From: Rubrivivax sp.
GTDB lineage: Bacteria; Pseudomonadota; Gammaproteobacteria; Burkholderiales; Burkholderiaceae_C
Reading direction: 5' to 3'
Length of the DNA: 64,000 nt
Assembly (NCBI GenBank): GCA_022843905.1
Contig: JALHMT010000012.1
Coordinates: 81,203 to 145,202 of the forward strand
Position 1 is the stretch's first letter. The number at the start of each line of letters is the position of its first letter. The notes under the pieces are model-generated. The model was not told where the DNA came from. It was given only the letters and a program-made list of their open reading frames with translations, and made no database searches. Position numbers and translations under genes: made by a program. Positions 46,954 through 56,044 of the stretch are shown here, one piece after another.

Positions 46954-48291
46954 ATGCAAACTTCCCCTCCATCAGGAAACCTGGCGACCCTTGCGCTCGC
47001 CTTCCTCTTGACTTGCGCCGTCCACGGCGACGCGTCGGCACAAAGGAAGAGGCCGCCTCCTCCGCCCCCGCCGGTCGCGGACAGCAACCTGCAGCTGGTG
47101 TCGACCAACACCGCCGGTACCGTCATCAACGGCGACGTCTGCGGCCTGTCGGCCGATGGCGGCAAGGTGCTGTTCCGCTCGCGCAATGTCAACTTCGAGC
47201 CCGAGCAGCTGTTCATCAAGGACTTCAACGGCAACACGTCGACCCGCGTCGTGTCGGGCAGCAGCTCGCCTGTGAAGCTGACCTGCCTGGCCATGACGCC
47301 CGATGCCAAGACCGTGGTCTTCATCGGTGGCGCCCCGGGCCTCCAAGGTGTGGAGCCGGCCATCCAGGTCAAGAACCTGCTGACGGGGGTCGAGACCCGC
47401 GTCACGCCGATGCTCGGAACACTGCCGAGCGCATCCAAGTTCGTGTTCGCCGGCGTCTCCGATGACGGCCAACGCGTGGCCTTCATCGTGGAGCCCACCT
47501 TCAGCTGCGTGCTCTACAGCTGCACAGCCACTGGACCGACGCGCATGTTCGTGCGCGATCTCGGCACGGGGGCGCTGCTCAACCTGGACGAGCAGGTGAG
47601 GCTCACGTCCGGCCAAGGCCAGGTGGACGGCAACGCGCTGCTGTCGCCGGACGGCAGGAGCCTGGCGTTTTCCACCAGGGCGCCGTACCCGGAGCTCGGC
47701 GATCGCAACACCAACCGCAGCGATGTGTTCGTGCTGAACCTGGCCAGCAACACCGTTCGACTGGTCACTGCCGATGCCCAGGGAGAACAGATCATCATCC
47801 AGGGCTTTGCAGAAACGGCAGGGGGTGCCGCCTTTGGCGTGCAATCCTTTCTCGCCAACAGCACGCGGGTTGCGTTTCGCAGTGCGGCCGACTTGAATGT
47901 GGGCAACGCCAACATCTATGCGAAAGACCTGGTGACCGGCGCGCTGACGCAGGTGATGCCCGCTGGCTTCTCCGTCAACTGGCCCAACGTCAACGTGAAC
48001 GGCGTTCGCGCCGACCTGAGCTTTTCCGACGATGGGCGGAAGGTCGCCTACGTTCCGCGTTCGAACACCAACCCGCAGCCGGCTGCGCGGCCGACCGTGC
48101 TCGACCTGACCACCGGGGCCGCGTTGAATGCCGCCACCTTGACCAACGGCACGACGGGCAATGGAACGGTCAACCTGGGCATGCTGCTGTCACGCGACGG
48201 CCGGGTCACCGCCTTCGACAACAACTCGACCAACCTGGTGGCGGGTACGTCCACCAACGTCGTTCGCACCTACCGCAGGCTGGTGCCTTGA
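46954..48291 (+). CDS. Secreted TolB/WD40-like beta-propeller protein
   Basis: Protein of 445 residues with a signal peptide ending GDASAQ and a proline-rich linker (RKRPPPPPPPVAD). It has repeated propeller blades of the type CGLSADGGKVLFRSRNVNF, LAMTPDAKTVVFIGG, SPDGRSLAFSTRAP and SFSDDGRKVAYVPRS, about six or seven in all. This is a periplasmic or secreted PD40/TolB-like fold without an enzymatic motif. It is monocistronic and convergent with the exonuclease gene. Function unknown. Confidence 0.83.
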   Translation: MQTSPPSGNLATLALAFLLTCAVHGDASAQRKRPPPPPPPVADSNLQLVSTNTAGTVINGDVCGLSADGGKVLFRSRNVNFEPEQLFIKDFNGNTSTRVVSGSSSPVKLTCLAMTPDAKTVVFIGGAPGLQGVEPAIQVKNLLTGVETRVTPMLGTLPSASKFVFAGVSDDGQRVAFIVEPTFSCVLYSCTATGPTRMFVRDLGTGALLNLDEQVRLTSGQGQVDGNALLSPDGRSLAFSTRAPYPELGDRNTNRSDVFVLNLASNTVRLVTADAQGEQIIIQGFAETAGGAAFGVQSFLANSTRVAFRSAADLNVGNANIYAKDLVTGALTQVMPAGFSVNWPNVNVNGVRADLSFSDDGRKVAYVPRSNTNPQPAARPTVLDLTTGAALNAATLTNGTTGNGTVNLGMLLSRDGRVTAFDNNSTNLVAGTSTNVVRTYRRLVP

Positions 48292-48383
48292 GGCGACACC
48301 TAACCCAGGACCCACGCGGCCTGAGTCCTGGCGAAGAACCCCCGGGCCGGCGCGTTAGCCCGCGATGCAGCCCGGCATCGGAA

Positions 48384-49058
48384 TCAGGCCGCGACCGACA
48401 CCGACGCTGACACCGCCACCGACACCGGCCGGCGTCGGTGCTTTTCCAGCTCGCGCTCCACGCGGGCCCCCGGCCAGCCCTGCAACTGGCACAGCAGACC
48501 GTGGTCGATCTCGCAGCCTGCTTCGGCGCCCAGCCGCAGCGACAGTTCGTCGTGCAGGCGCAGCAGCAGGTGGGCGGTGGTGGTGGCGTCGGCCAGCGCG
48601 CGGTGCGCGCGGCCGGCATCGGGCAGGCTGCAGAAGCTGGCCAGCGTGCCCAGGCGGTGGTTGGGCGCCTGCGGCAGCAGCCGCCGCGACAGGCGCACGG
48701 TGCAGGCGAAGGGTGCCTCGTCGGTGCCGTGGGCGCCATCGAGCCCGGCCAACAGGCTTTCGGCCCGCCAGAAGGCGCGGTCGAACGCGGCGTTGTGCGC
48801 CACCAGCGGGCAACCCGCGGTGAAGCGCAGCACCTCGTCCATCACGCGCGCGGCCGGCGGCGCGTCGGCCAGCATGGCGTTGCTGATGCCGGTGAGCTGC
48901 TCGATGAAGGGCGACACCCAGGCGCCGCTGTGCATCAGGCTCTGGTAGTGCCCGACGATGCGGCCGCCGTCGACCAGCACCGCCGCGATCTCGGTGGCGC
49001 GCGCGCCCTGGTGGGGGGAGCTGCCGGTGGTTTCGAAGTCGATGACGGCGATGGGCAT
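48384..49058 (-). CDS. DnaQ-like 3'-5' exonuclease (DEDDh)
   Basis: Protein of 224 residues with the exonuclease motifs of DNA polymerase III epsilon/RNase T-type enzymes: ExoI VIDFETTG, ExoII HNAAFDRAFW, and ExoIIIh RAHRALADAT (DEDDh). It is too short and diverged to be the replicative epsilon subunit. ATG 49058 begins PIAVIDFETTG; an in-frame extension to 49259 is not conserved. The C-terminus VSVAVSASVSVAA is encoded by a run of ACCGAC-like hexamers (48393-48428), which could slip. It adjoins the defence-like insert. Confidence 0.87.
   Translation of the reverse strand: MPIAVIDFETTGSSPHQGARATEIAAVLVDGGRIVGHYQSLMHSGAWVSPFIEQLTGISNAMLADAPPAARVMDEVLRFTAGCPLVAHNAAFDRAFWRAESLLAGLDGAHGTDEAPFACTVRLSRRLLPQAPNHRLGTLASFCSLPDAGRAHRALADATTTAHLLLRLHDELSLRLGAEAGCEIDHGLLCQLQGWPGARVERELEKHRRRPVSVAVSASVSVAA
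48393..48428. repeat. ACCGAC-type hexanucleotide repeat at the exonuclease 3' end
   Basis: About six imperfect copies of (ACCGAC/ACCGCC/ACGCTG) encode the Val/Ser/Ala tail of the exonuclease. Change by whole hexamers would keep the frame and alter only tail length. Confidence 0.6.
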
Positions 49059-49529
49059 GAGGGGTGACGTTAGCGCACTGCGGAAGCAGCGGCTACACGT
49101 CTGGACCGGTCGGGGCGGAGTTTGCAGCTGTCGGGGGTGGGTCATCAGTGCGGTGCTACTGACAAACCGCTTGGGGAAAGGACTGAGCGTGGGTATGCGG
49201 CCTGCAGGTTCGGCCTGATGTGCAGCGGGTTGCTGCCGTTGACCCCCCTCCTTCTCCAACGGCAGGTCTGCGCCGGATAGGTGTCACTGACATGGCAACC
49301 ACAGGACAGCTCCTTTGACGTGCCGCCTGCCTACAGCACGTTGACCGACTGTCGGGGAGCGATGCGACCTACGTCTATCTGTGGCCCCATTGACCATGCT
49401 ACGGCATCTGTCAGGATGTGCCTCTGCGTCACACCTCGGTTCGACCGGCACTGCGCTCAAGCTCTTGCATGTGGTAGCGAAGTGCGGCATTGAGGAGGTG
49501 GCTTGTGTGTGCTTGGGGGGAATAAGAAG
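49059..49529. other. Gene-poor left edge of the defence-like insert
   Basis: About 470 bp with no supported gene, in which base composition falls toward that of the insert. TTGACC occurs near 49341 and 49392 as possible -35 elements. AGGAGGT at 49493-49499 is a strong ribosome-binding site that could serve the in-frame GTG at 49509. Confidence 0.4.
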
Positions 49530-52500
49530 ATGTCTACTACTTCACCAATGGCCGGTGGACGGGCTACTCAGGCCGGCATGAGCTTTCAGGCTGGCGTCAG
49601 CGCGTGGTTCGCTGCGCATCTGTTGAGCAGGACGGCAATCGGAACTCGCTTTGGTCAAGTCAGGGGCGCCGTCGCTGAGCGACTTCAGTTCGAAACAGGG
49701 CGGAATCTCGACGACGTTGAGGTGCAGCTATCCGACGGGAGTCTGATCAGCGTCCAATGCAAAACCAGTGTGGCTTTGTCAGGCGCAGAAGGGTCGGCTC
49801 TGGCCTCGGTGGTCAACCAGCTAGTTGGCCTCTATCGTTCCGTGTCCCAGACTGATTTGCCATCTAGCGGAGTGCTGGCCGTCTCACCTGGCGCGCCTGG
49901 GTCGCTTGACGATCTGAATCGTGCCTGTCGAAAGTTTGATGAGGGGGCCACCTGGACTGAGATTCATGGCCGCGCCACTCAGAGCGAACGAAGCGCTCTC
50001 GACATCTTTCGCAGTCACGCTGCGCGTTCGTGGGCGGCATCGTCGAACGGCCCGATCTCGGAAGAGGTTTTGGCCAGTATGGCGCGCTTGTTCCGGGTAG
50101 TTCGGTTTGACGTTGATCCCGGCGGCGCTGACTGGCGTGAGTCGGTAACAAACTTGCAAACGAGTCTTTACGGTGACCCTGCGGTGAGCGAAGGAGCGAT
50201 GGTTGAGCTTCAGCGCATCGCTCAGGAACTGATCCGCAAAGGCGCACCCTCGGATAGAGAAGGTTGGCTGCGATCCATCCGGCGGGCAGGTATTGAAGAC
50301 CGGCGCTCGCCTGGCTTTGATGCCGATGTGGAGCAACTCCGTAGATGGACAGCTGCGGAACTTGAGCGATTGAAGCGCCATGCTTCGTTGGCGGAGGGCG
50401 TCGAGATCTCACGTGTATGCCTCCCCGCGTTGAGCGATGCCGTCGAGAACGGGAGCTTGCTCGTCGTCGGCGAGCCGGGGGCGGGAAAGACCGGCGTGCT
50501 GGTACGGTACGCAGGGAATCTGGTTACCAAAGGGTTGCCCACGGTCTTTCTTTCAGTAGATGACCTCGCCGCAACTACTGATTCTTCCACGCTCGGACGC
50601 GCGCTTGGCATCGAACAAGATCTGCTTGATGTGCTGGCTGCTTGGCCCGGAACATCCCCAGCTGTCTTGGTGATAGATGCTCTCGACGCATCGCGAGGAG
50701 GTGCTTCTGAAGCGGTCTTTGCGAGGTTGATCGAAGGTGTGATCAACAAGCTGGGCGAACGGTGGTCCGTCGTTGCTTCCATTCGAACCTTTGATCTGCG
50801 ACATGGGAAGCGCCTGCGTGCTCTTATGCGGGGGATGCCGCCCAACCTCGAGTACGCCGAGGTTGGGCTTGACTCCGTTCGTCACTTCTCTATTCCGAGG
50901 CTGTCTGAAGTCGAGCTAGCGCATATCAGCGAAGCGAGCCCCTTACTTGGGCGACTGCTGTCCGCTGCGCCTTCGGCGATTCGGCAGCTGCTCCAAAACG
51001 TCTTCAACCTGTCTCTTGCCGCTGAGCTTGTGAGTGGTGGACTGGCCCCGGAGGACATTCAAGAGGTCACAAGTCAGAGTCAGTTAATCACGCGATATGA
51101 GGATGAACGGCTAGGTACGCATCGGCTACGACGGGCGGTCACCGAGGTGGTTTCCGAAATGGCCGTTCAGGAACGCCTTGTAGTCAAGCAAGACCGAATA
51201 CTGAGCGACGCGCTGGATGAAGTGATCGCTACCGGCGTCCTGGTCCATGCGCCGCAGGATCGGGTCTCGTTCGCTCATCACGTTCTATTTGACCATGCGG
51301 TAGGTCGCTACTACCTCGACCTAGATGACGCCGCTGCCCTTACCGCGCAAGTGGCGGGTCAGCCCGCAATCGGTCTGCTGCTTGGTCCTGGCCTTCGGTT
51401 CGCCATCATGGATCGGTGGGAGCTTGACGCCCCTGGCAAGGAAGCCGCTTGGCAACTGGCCGCCGGTCTCGCTTCACATAGCGACATGGACCCGGTTCTG
51501 GGAAGCATTGCACTCAGAACCGTTATCGACAGCGTTGAAGCGCCTGAAGATGTCCGACCATTGATAGGCATGCTGGGGCAGCGCGATCGTTGGGCTCAAA
51601 CCGGGAATGTGCTTTCCAGAGCGTCGCGGTTCTTGCTAGTTAGTCTTCCCGCGCAGGGCGCCGCCAAAGCCGCAATCGTGCTCGCGTGGGCGGAGGTCGC
51701 GCGCGTTGCTGCGGAAACAGGGGCGCCGGAGCATCTGGACGGTGTGCGAATTCTTCTCCTAACTTTGATGGAGAAGGGCAACTTCGAGGATGTGGAATTC
51801 GTTGCAGCCTTTGGGGCTGCCGCGCGTGCCATGCTTTCCGCGGTCTGGTCCCACGAGAAACTATCTGGATACTCCACCAACGCCATTCGCTTTGTAACCC
51901 GCGCATTTGAGTCTGATCCGGTGGCCTCAGAGCGCCTCTTGGAACGTGTGATCTCAGAGCCGCACTTTTCCAAGTACGCCTCACAGGAAGCTCCTTGGCT
52001 CGCGGAAGGCGTTCCCTACATCACTAGCGCGCCTGCGTTCGTCGAGAGGATATACGCAATGCTGTTTGGGCGAGGTTCGCCACAGCAAGGCGAAACCTAT
52101 CTAGGTGGCCCCAGCAGAATTCTTCCCCTTCGATCGAATCACCAGCAGGACTACGAACACGCGCGGTGGCATCTGGAGCAGGCGCTTCCGAGCTTCCTGC
52201 AGCGCTCGCCCGAACATGGCACGCGCGCGGTCAACAGCTGCGCAATCGGACTAGCGGCAGAGGAACGAGGCAGAAAGGCAGGAAAGTTAACTAACGTGTC
52301 GCTGGGCGGGGCACCTGGTGGGCTCACCATTGTCGACGACCGCTTCTCCTTGCAGGAATGGCGTGAAGTTGATGAACACGGAGGGACCGAGCGGCGGATA
52401 CTGCACGCCTTTGCGACGTATTTGAAGGCTTGCTCTGCAGAAGACTTCCGTCGTTGCGTGCAGGCGGCTACGAGCGTGCCAGTCTCGTCGTCGGTTCTGG

Positions 52501-54416
52501 CACGTATCTTTGGTGTCGCAGCTGAGCGGCCGCATCTCTCTGACGACGAACTTTGGCCCATTGGGACGGACGATGCGGTCATGCGCAGCTTGCAGCTATC
52601 ACGGGACGCCATTGCGTACGTTGCTGCAGCCCTACCTAACCGTTCCGCCGATCAGCGAATGGGCTTCGAACATCGGCTTCTTGAGCGACTCAGCACCACG
52701 GATGAGGATGCTAGGGACCAATGGGAGTATCTCGCTAAACGCCTCCTGTCTCTGGTGAAGCCGGAGAACCTGCTTTCGGCAGCGCTGGTTGCGCATAGGG
52801 CGGAACTTGACCGACTGGGCGACCTCACAGGTAATCCGGCGCATTTGTCGATCTCGTCTCGCTGGTCTCCGGAGGAAGACATCGTCGACTCTCTGTTGCG
52901 CAGTCAAGGAGTCGACACGAAAACTGGTCCTGACGCTGTGGTAATGGCAGCAGTTCGGCCTCTAGAAAGATACCTGAAAGAGACGACAGACAGCCTCGAT
53001 CAGCCTAGTGCTACGACAACATGGACGCATATCCTCCATGTCATCGCGACGATCGACGAGCAAGCACCGGGCGCGGTGAAGCAAGAGACTCTCCACGCGG
53101 CCTGGGGCTATGTGAGCAACGGAACTGTTCGGATTGCCGATAGTTCAGCGTACGTTCCGGGAGAGGCAGGCAATCCTACTATCGCTGATCTTCTTTCGCT
53201 ACTGGATCGGCTTTCGGAAAGTCCTTTCCCGGGGCGATCTGACCACCAATCCGAAACGATGGGCTGGGGCAATTGGGATGTTCGTGTGTATGCTGCGCAG
53301 GGTTACCTTGCTCTTGCGCGCCGGGGCCTCGTTGTGGATTTCGATCCAAGGCTCCGAAGGATGCTGGCTGATCGTGCTCCAACTGTTCGTCATCAGATCA
53401 GCGGCGCGCTTAACACACTTTGGGACGTTGCCAGGTCCACGATGTGGGAGCTGATGGAGTCTGTTGCAGAGCGCGAAAAGCATCCGGGCGTGCTTGCGTT
53501 CTTCGTCGGTGGCCCTATGAGGCGGGTGGTCGGAGCGGACCCCGATCGCTGCGCATCTATTGTCGCAAAGACTTTGAATGCCGCAGAGGCGAATGCAGTT
53601 GAGAAAGAGAATGGGCGAAGTGAACTGGCTGGTGCGGTGGCGGCTGTCGCCGCTTATTTGTGGTTGGGAAACGGCAATGCAGCGGCCAAGCAGTGGATCG
53701 ATGGCTGGATTGCAAACCTGTCCGTTGGCGGCAAGTTCGTAAGCCATCTCATATCAGATCTGCGTGAACCATTGTTCCTGCGATGGGGCGAAAAAATAGA
53801 GGCGGAGCGTGCTGCGGCTATTCAGCACAGATCCGGCGAGCTTCTCTCGGCCATCGTGGACGCCGAGATTGCAACGCTGTGTACGGCCAATGAACTGCAT
53901 CGAGATGGCAAGACTGAACAGGCAGCTCCTTTGTATCGCCGGAGCGTGCAGCACCTCGAGAACGCTGCGAACCAGCTCTATTTCGGCTCCGGTGCCTCTT
54001 CAGCCGCACGCGGCAATTCTAATGGTGCCGGTGCCCTGCGTGACAAAAGCCAAAAGCGGGAGTTCATAGCTGAGTATGGAGCCATACTGCAGAAGCTGGG
54101 AGATACCGGTGCGTCCTCGATTGTCTATCACTTGGTTGAGTTGTACGAGTTTCTAGCAGAGGCGGCGCCGGAAGTTGTGTTTGACCGAATCGCCGCCTTG
54201 CTGCTCGGACCGGCGGCTGCAGATGGATATCAGTTTGAAAGCCTCGCGGAGACAGCGTTGGTTCGTCTCGTGCAGATGTACCTAGCTGACTACAGATCAG
54301 TGTTCGCGGACACGACTCGGCGGGGGCAACTGGTCAAGATTCTCGAATTGTTCTCACGAGCAGGCGCGCCCGAAGCGTTGCGTCTGCTGTATGAACTCCC
54401 GGATCTGCTTCGATGA
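49530..54416 (+). CDS. Candidate antiviral STAND-like NTPase with N-terminal Cap4/DUF4297-like nuclease domain
   Basis: Protein of 1628 residues from ATG 49530; an in-frame GTG at 49509 with a strong upstream AGGAGGT would add seven. Residues 1-110 resemble the Cap4/DUF4297 PD-(D/E)XK nuclease: AGMSFQAGVSAWFAAHLL, then GRNLDDVEV (Asp61/62, Glu64) and SVQCKTS (Gln76, Lys78). A P-loop domain has Walker A GEPGAGKT at 314-321 and Walker B VLVIDALDAS (Asp383). SFAHHVLFDHAVGRYYLD is a STAND/NLR-like segment. The remaining ~1000 residues are helical, as expected of a sensor. This order matches Avs-type antiphage proteins. GC is lower than in the host, and its stop overlaps the next gene by 4 bp. Confidence 0.78.
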   Translation: MSTTSPMAGGRATQAGMSFQAGVSAWFAAHLLSRTAIGTRFGQVRGAVAERLQFETGRNLDDVEVQLSDGSLISVQCKTSVALSGAEGSALASVVNQLVGLYRSVSQTDLPSSGVLAVSPGAPGSLDDLNRACRKFDEGATWTEIHGRATQSERSALDIFRSHAARSWAASSNGPISEEVLASMARLFRVVRFDVDPGGADWRESVTNLQTSLYGDPAVSEGAMVELQRIAQELIRKGAPSDREGWLRSIRRAGIEDRRSPGFDADVEQLRRWTAAELERLKRHASLAEGVEISRVCLPALSDAVENGSLLVVGEPGAGKTGVLVRYAGNLVTKGLPTVFLSVDDLAATTDSSTLGRALGIEQDLLDVLAAWPGTSPAVLVIDALDASRGGASEAVFARLIEGVINKLGERWSVVASIRTFDLRHGKRLRALMRGMPPNLEYAEVGLDSVRHFSIPRLSEVELAHISEASPLLGRLLSAAPSAIRQLLQNVFNLSLAAELVSGGLAPEDIQEVTSQSQLITRYEDERLGTHRLRRAVTEVVSEMAVQERLVVKQDRILSDALDEVIATGVLVHAPQDRVSFAHHVLFDHAVGRYYLDLDDAAALTAQVAGQPAIGLLLGPGLRFAIMDRWELDAPGKEAAWQLAAGLASHSDMDPVLGSIALRTVIDSVEAPEDVRPLIGMLGQRDRWAQTGNVLSRASRFLLVSLPAQGAAKAAIVLAWAEVARVAAETGAPEHLDGVRILLLTLMEKGNFEDVEFVAAFGAAARAMLSAVWSHEKLSGYSTNAIRFVTRAFESDPVASERLLERVISEPHFSKYASQEAPWLAEGVPYITSAPAFVERIYAMLFGRGSPQQGETYLGGPSRILPLRSNHQQDYEHARWHLEQALPSFLQRSPEHGTRAVNSCAIGLAAEERGRKAGKLTNVSLGGAPGGLTIVDDRFSLQEWREVDEHGGTERRILHAFATYLKACSAEDFRRCVQAATSVPVSSSVLARIFGVAAERPHLSDDELWPIGTDDAVMRSLQLSRDAIAYVAAALPNRSADQRMGFEHRLLERLSTTDEDARDQWEYLAKRLLSLVKPENLLSAALVAHRAELDRLGDLTGNPAHLSISSRWSPEEDIVDSLLRSQGVDTKTGPDAVVMAAVRPLERYLKETTDSLDQPSATTTWTHILHVIATIDEQAPGAVKQETLHAAWGYVSNGTVRIADSSAYVPGEAGNPTIADLLSLLDRLSESPFPGRSDHQSETMGWGNWDVRVYAAQGYLALARRGLVVDFDPRLRRMLADRAPTVRHQISGALNTLWDVARSTMWELMESVAEREKHPGVLAFFVGGPMRRVVGADPDRCASIVAKTLNAAEANAVEKENGRSELAGAVAAVAAYLWLGNGNAAAKQWIDGWIANLSVGGKFVSHLISDLREPLFLRWGEKIEAERAAAIQHRSGELLSAIVDAEIATLCTANELHRDGKTEQAAPLYRRSVQHLENAANQLYFGSGASSAARGNSNGAGALRDKSQKREFIAEYGAILQKLGDTGASSIVYHLVELYEFLAEAAPEVVFDRIAALLLGPAAADGYQFESLAETALVRLVQMYLADYRSVFADTTRRGQLVKILELFSRAGAPEALRLLYELPDLLR

Positions 54417-55960
54417 GCGCGCTTGCAGACATTCAGCGAGTGGGAAGAGCGCTCGCGGATTGCTTTGGCATGTTCGACCGAAGGGAGCAGGTTCTACGCG
54501 AGGAACTCCTGCGCTCTCAACAAGGCCCGACGGTGCAATCAAGTGACATGCTTGAGAGAAGGACGCGCCGCTTCCTAATCGATGGAATATTGCGAGCATT
54601 GGGGTGGGACGCTGCCGATCCGACGAACGTACGCGAGGAGGCTCGGTCATTGTCCGACGCTGGTGACCCACTCTATTTCGACTATCTCGGCCTTTCCGGT
54701 GACTCCCGTGCGCCGGTACTGATCGTGGAGGCCAAGGGGGCAGATATCGACGCACCTCGACCACGAAACGGCACGGTACTGAGCGCGCTAGAAACAGCTA
54801 GGCTCGTCGCAAATGAGATTGCCATCACTAAAGGGGCGGGCGGTGTGTCCCGCCTAACTGCTGAATGGCGAAGCTACCTTCGGGATATTCGAACCTATGT
54901 TCAGTCGCTAGATGCTACCGGCAGGAACACGCTTCGGCGGGTCGCTATCACTACCGGAAAGTGGCTGGTGATCTTCAAGAATCCCGTTGCGATGTTCGTT
55001 GACGACGGCTTGCCCGACGCTAACTGCATCCACTTCTTTTCGAGCATTGATGACATACAGGCTGAGGTCGAGCAAATCTACCGCCTACTCTACCGTCAAT
55101 GTTTGGTAGACGACATTCCCCTAACAATGTCTGTCGCGGAGGCCCTCACCTGGATGCGGAGCGAGCACATAGATGGATACCTCCGTGCTGCTCTCGTCGT
55201 AACCACAACGAGCGGGCCGAAGAGGCGGCCCTATCCCACCCGATCAATCTATCCCGCACTGGCCATTGAGACAGGGAGCCGAGTGTTTTTCGTTGTTGAC
55301 TACGATGGTGCACCTATCGAGGAGAAGTTGGACGTCGACGACATTACTTATCTTCTTGATGCCATGCGCGCGAAGGGCGCGGCCCTAGAGACAAGGATGC
55401 GCGGCCTGATCGGCCCGGAAGCGGTGCCCAAGTCGTTGTCTGACTTTAAAGGTTTACCCGTTTCTCTGGCTACCGCTTTGACGCGCGAGCGGCAAACAGC
55501 TGAGATAGGCTCAACCGCCGCGATTGCTGGTGCTGATCCCGAACCTCAGGCGAAACGTCTTGTCTCTGCCACGGGGGAGGCCGGAGTCGATAGTGAGCTT
55601 GTGATCGTCACGGGCACGGCTTGGTTCTACAAGCTCAACAGTTCCACTGGGCCCGCATGCCGGTTTCATCTTTGGCGAGCGGCCAGAGAAGGCGGCGTAG
55701 CTGCTGATTCATCTCCGATTCGTTACAGCCATGAATCGTTCACCCAGGACGCCCAGGATCGTCACTGTGCGCACGGGGATCACCGGGCGGTCCGCAGTCG
55801 TCTTTGCCATTTGGACGTCATAGAGACGCACCTCTGCTGCCGCGCATGCGTGTTTGAGGATGTGTGTTGGGGCAGCGGTCGCTCGCCTAGTCCATGCCCC
55901 ACACTTGAACCAATTGCAACGCTAGGCGTGGAGATGGCGACGCCACCTGCCGATCGCTGA
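54413..55960 (+). CDS. HsdR_N-like PD-(D/E)XK nuclease with Cys/His-rich C-terminus
   Basis: Protein of 515 residues translated from an ATGA overlap with the large NTPase gene. Residues 45-115 resemble the N-terminal nuclease of type I restriction R subunits: RRFLIDGILRALGWDAADP, YFDYLGLSG (Asp90) and VLIVEAKGAD (Glu106, Lys108). There is no helicase domain. The C-terminal ~90 residues carry CRFHLW, DRHCAHGDHR, LCHL and HLCCRACVFEDVC, likely one or two zinc sites. The pairing with a STAND-like nuclease protein is unusual. It could be a second effector or a regulator; neither is shown. The downstream garD gene is convergent, 84 bp away. Confidence 0.75.
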   Translation: MSALADIQRVGRALADCFGMFDRREQVLREELLRSQQGPTVQSSDMLERRTRRFLIDGILRALGWDAADPTNVREEARSLSDAGDPLYFDYLGLSGDSRAPVLIVEAKGADIDAPRPRNGTVLSALETARLVANEIAITKGAGGVSRLTAEWRSYLRDIRTYVQSLDATGRNTLRRVAITTGKWLVIFKNPVAMFVDDGLPDANCIHFFSSIDDIQAEVEQIYRLLYRQCLVDDIPLTMSVAEALTWMRSEHIDGYLRAALVVTTTSGPKRRPYPTRSIYPALAIETGSRVFFVVDYDGAPIEEKLDVDDITYLLDAMRAKGAALETRMRGLIGPEAVPKSLSDFKGLPVSLATALTRERQTAEIGSTAAIAGADPEPQAKRLVSATGEAGVDSELVIVTGTAWFYKLNSSTGPACRFHLWRAAREGGVAADSSPIRYSHESFTQDAQDRHCAHGDHRAVRSRLCHLDVIETHLCCRACVFEDVCWGSGRSPSPCPTLEPIATLGVEMATPPADR

Positions 55961-56044
55961 TTGCTCCTTCCAAGGGGAGCCATTCAATGCTCAGACGGGA
56001 CGGTGTGCTCTCAGTCTTTCCCGCCCCTTCGCAGCCCTCCGCCC

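Noticed and set aside
48384..49058. Replicative DNA polymerase III epsilon subunit
   Set aside because: The core motifs fit DEDDh exonucleases generally, but the length, the repeat-derived tail and the isolated context do not fit dnaQ.
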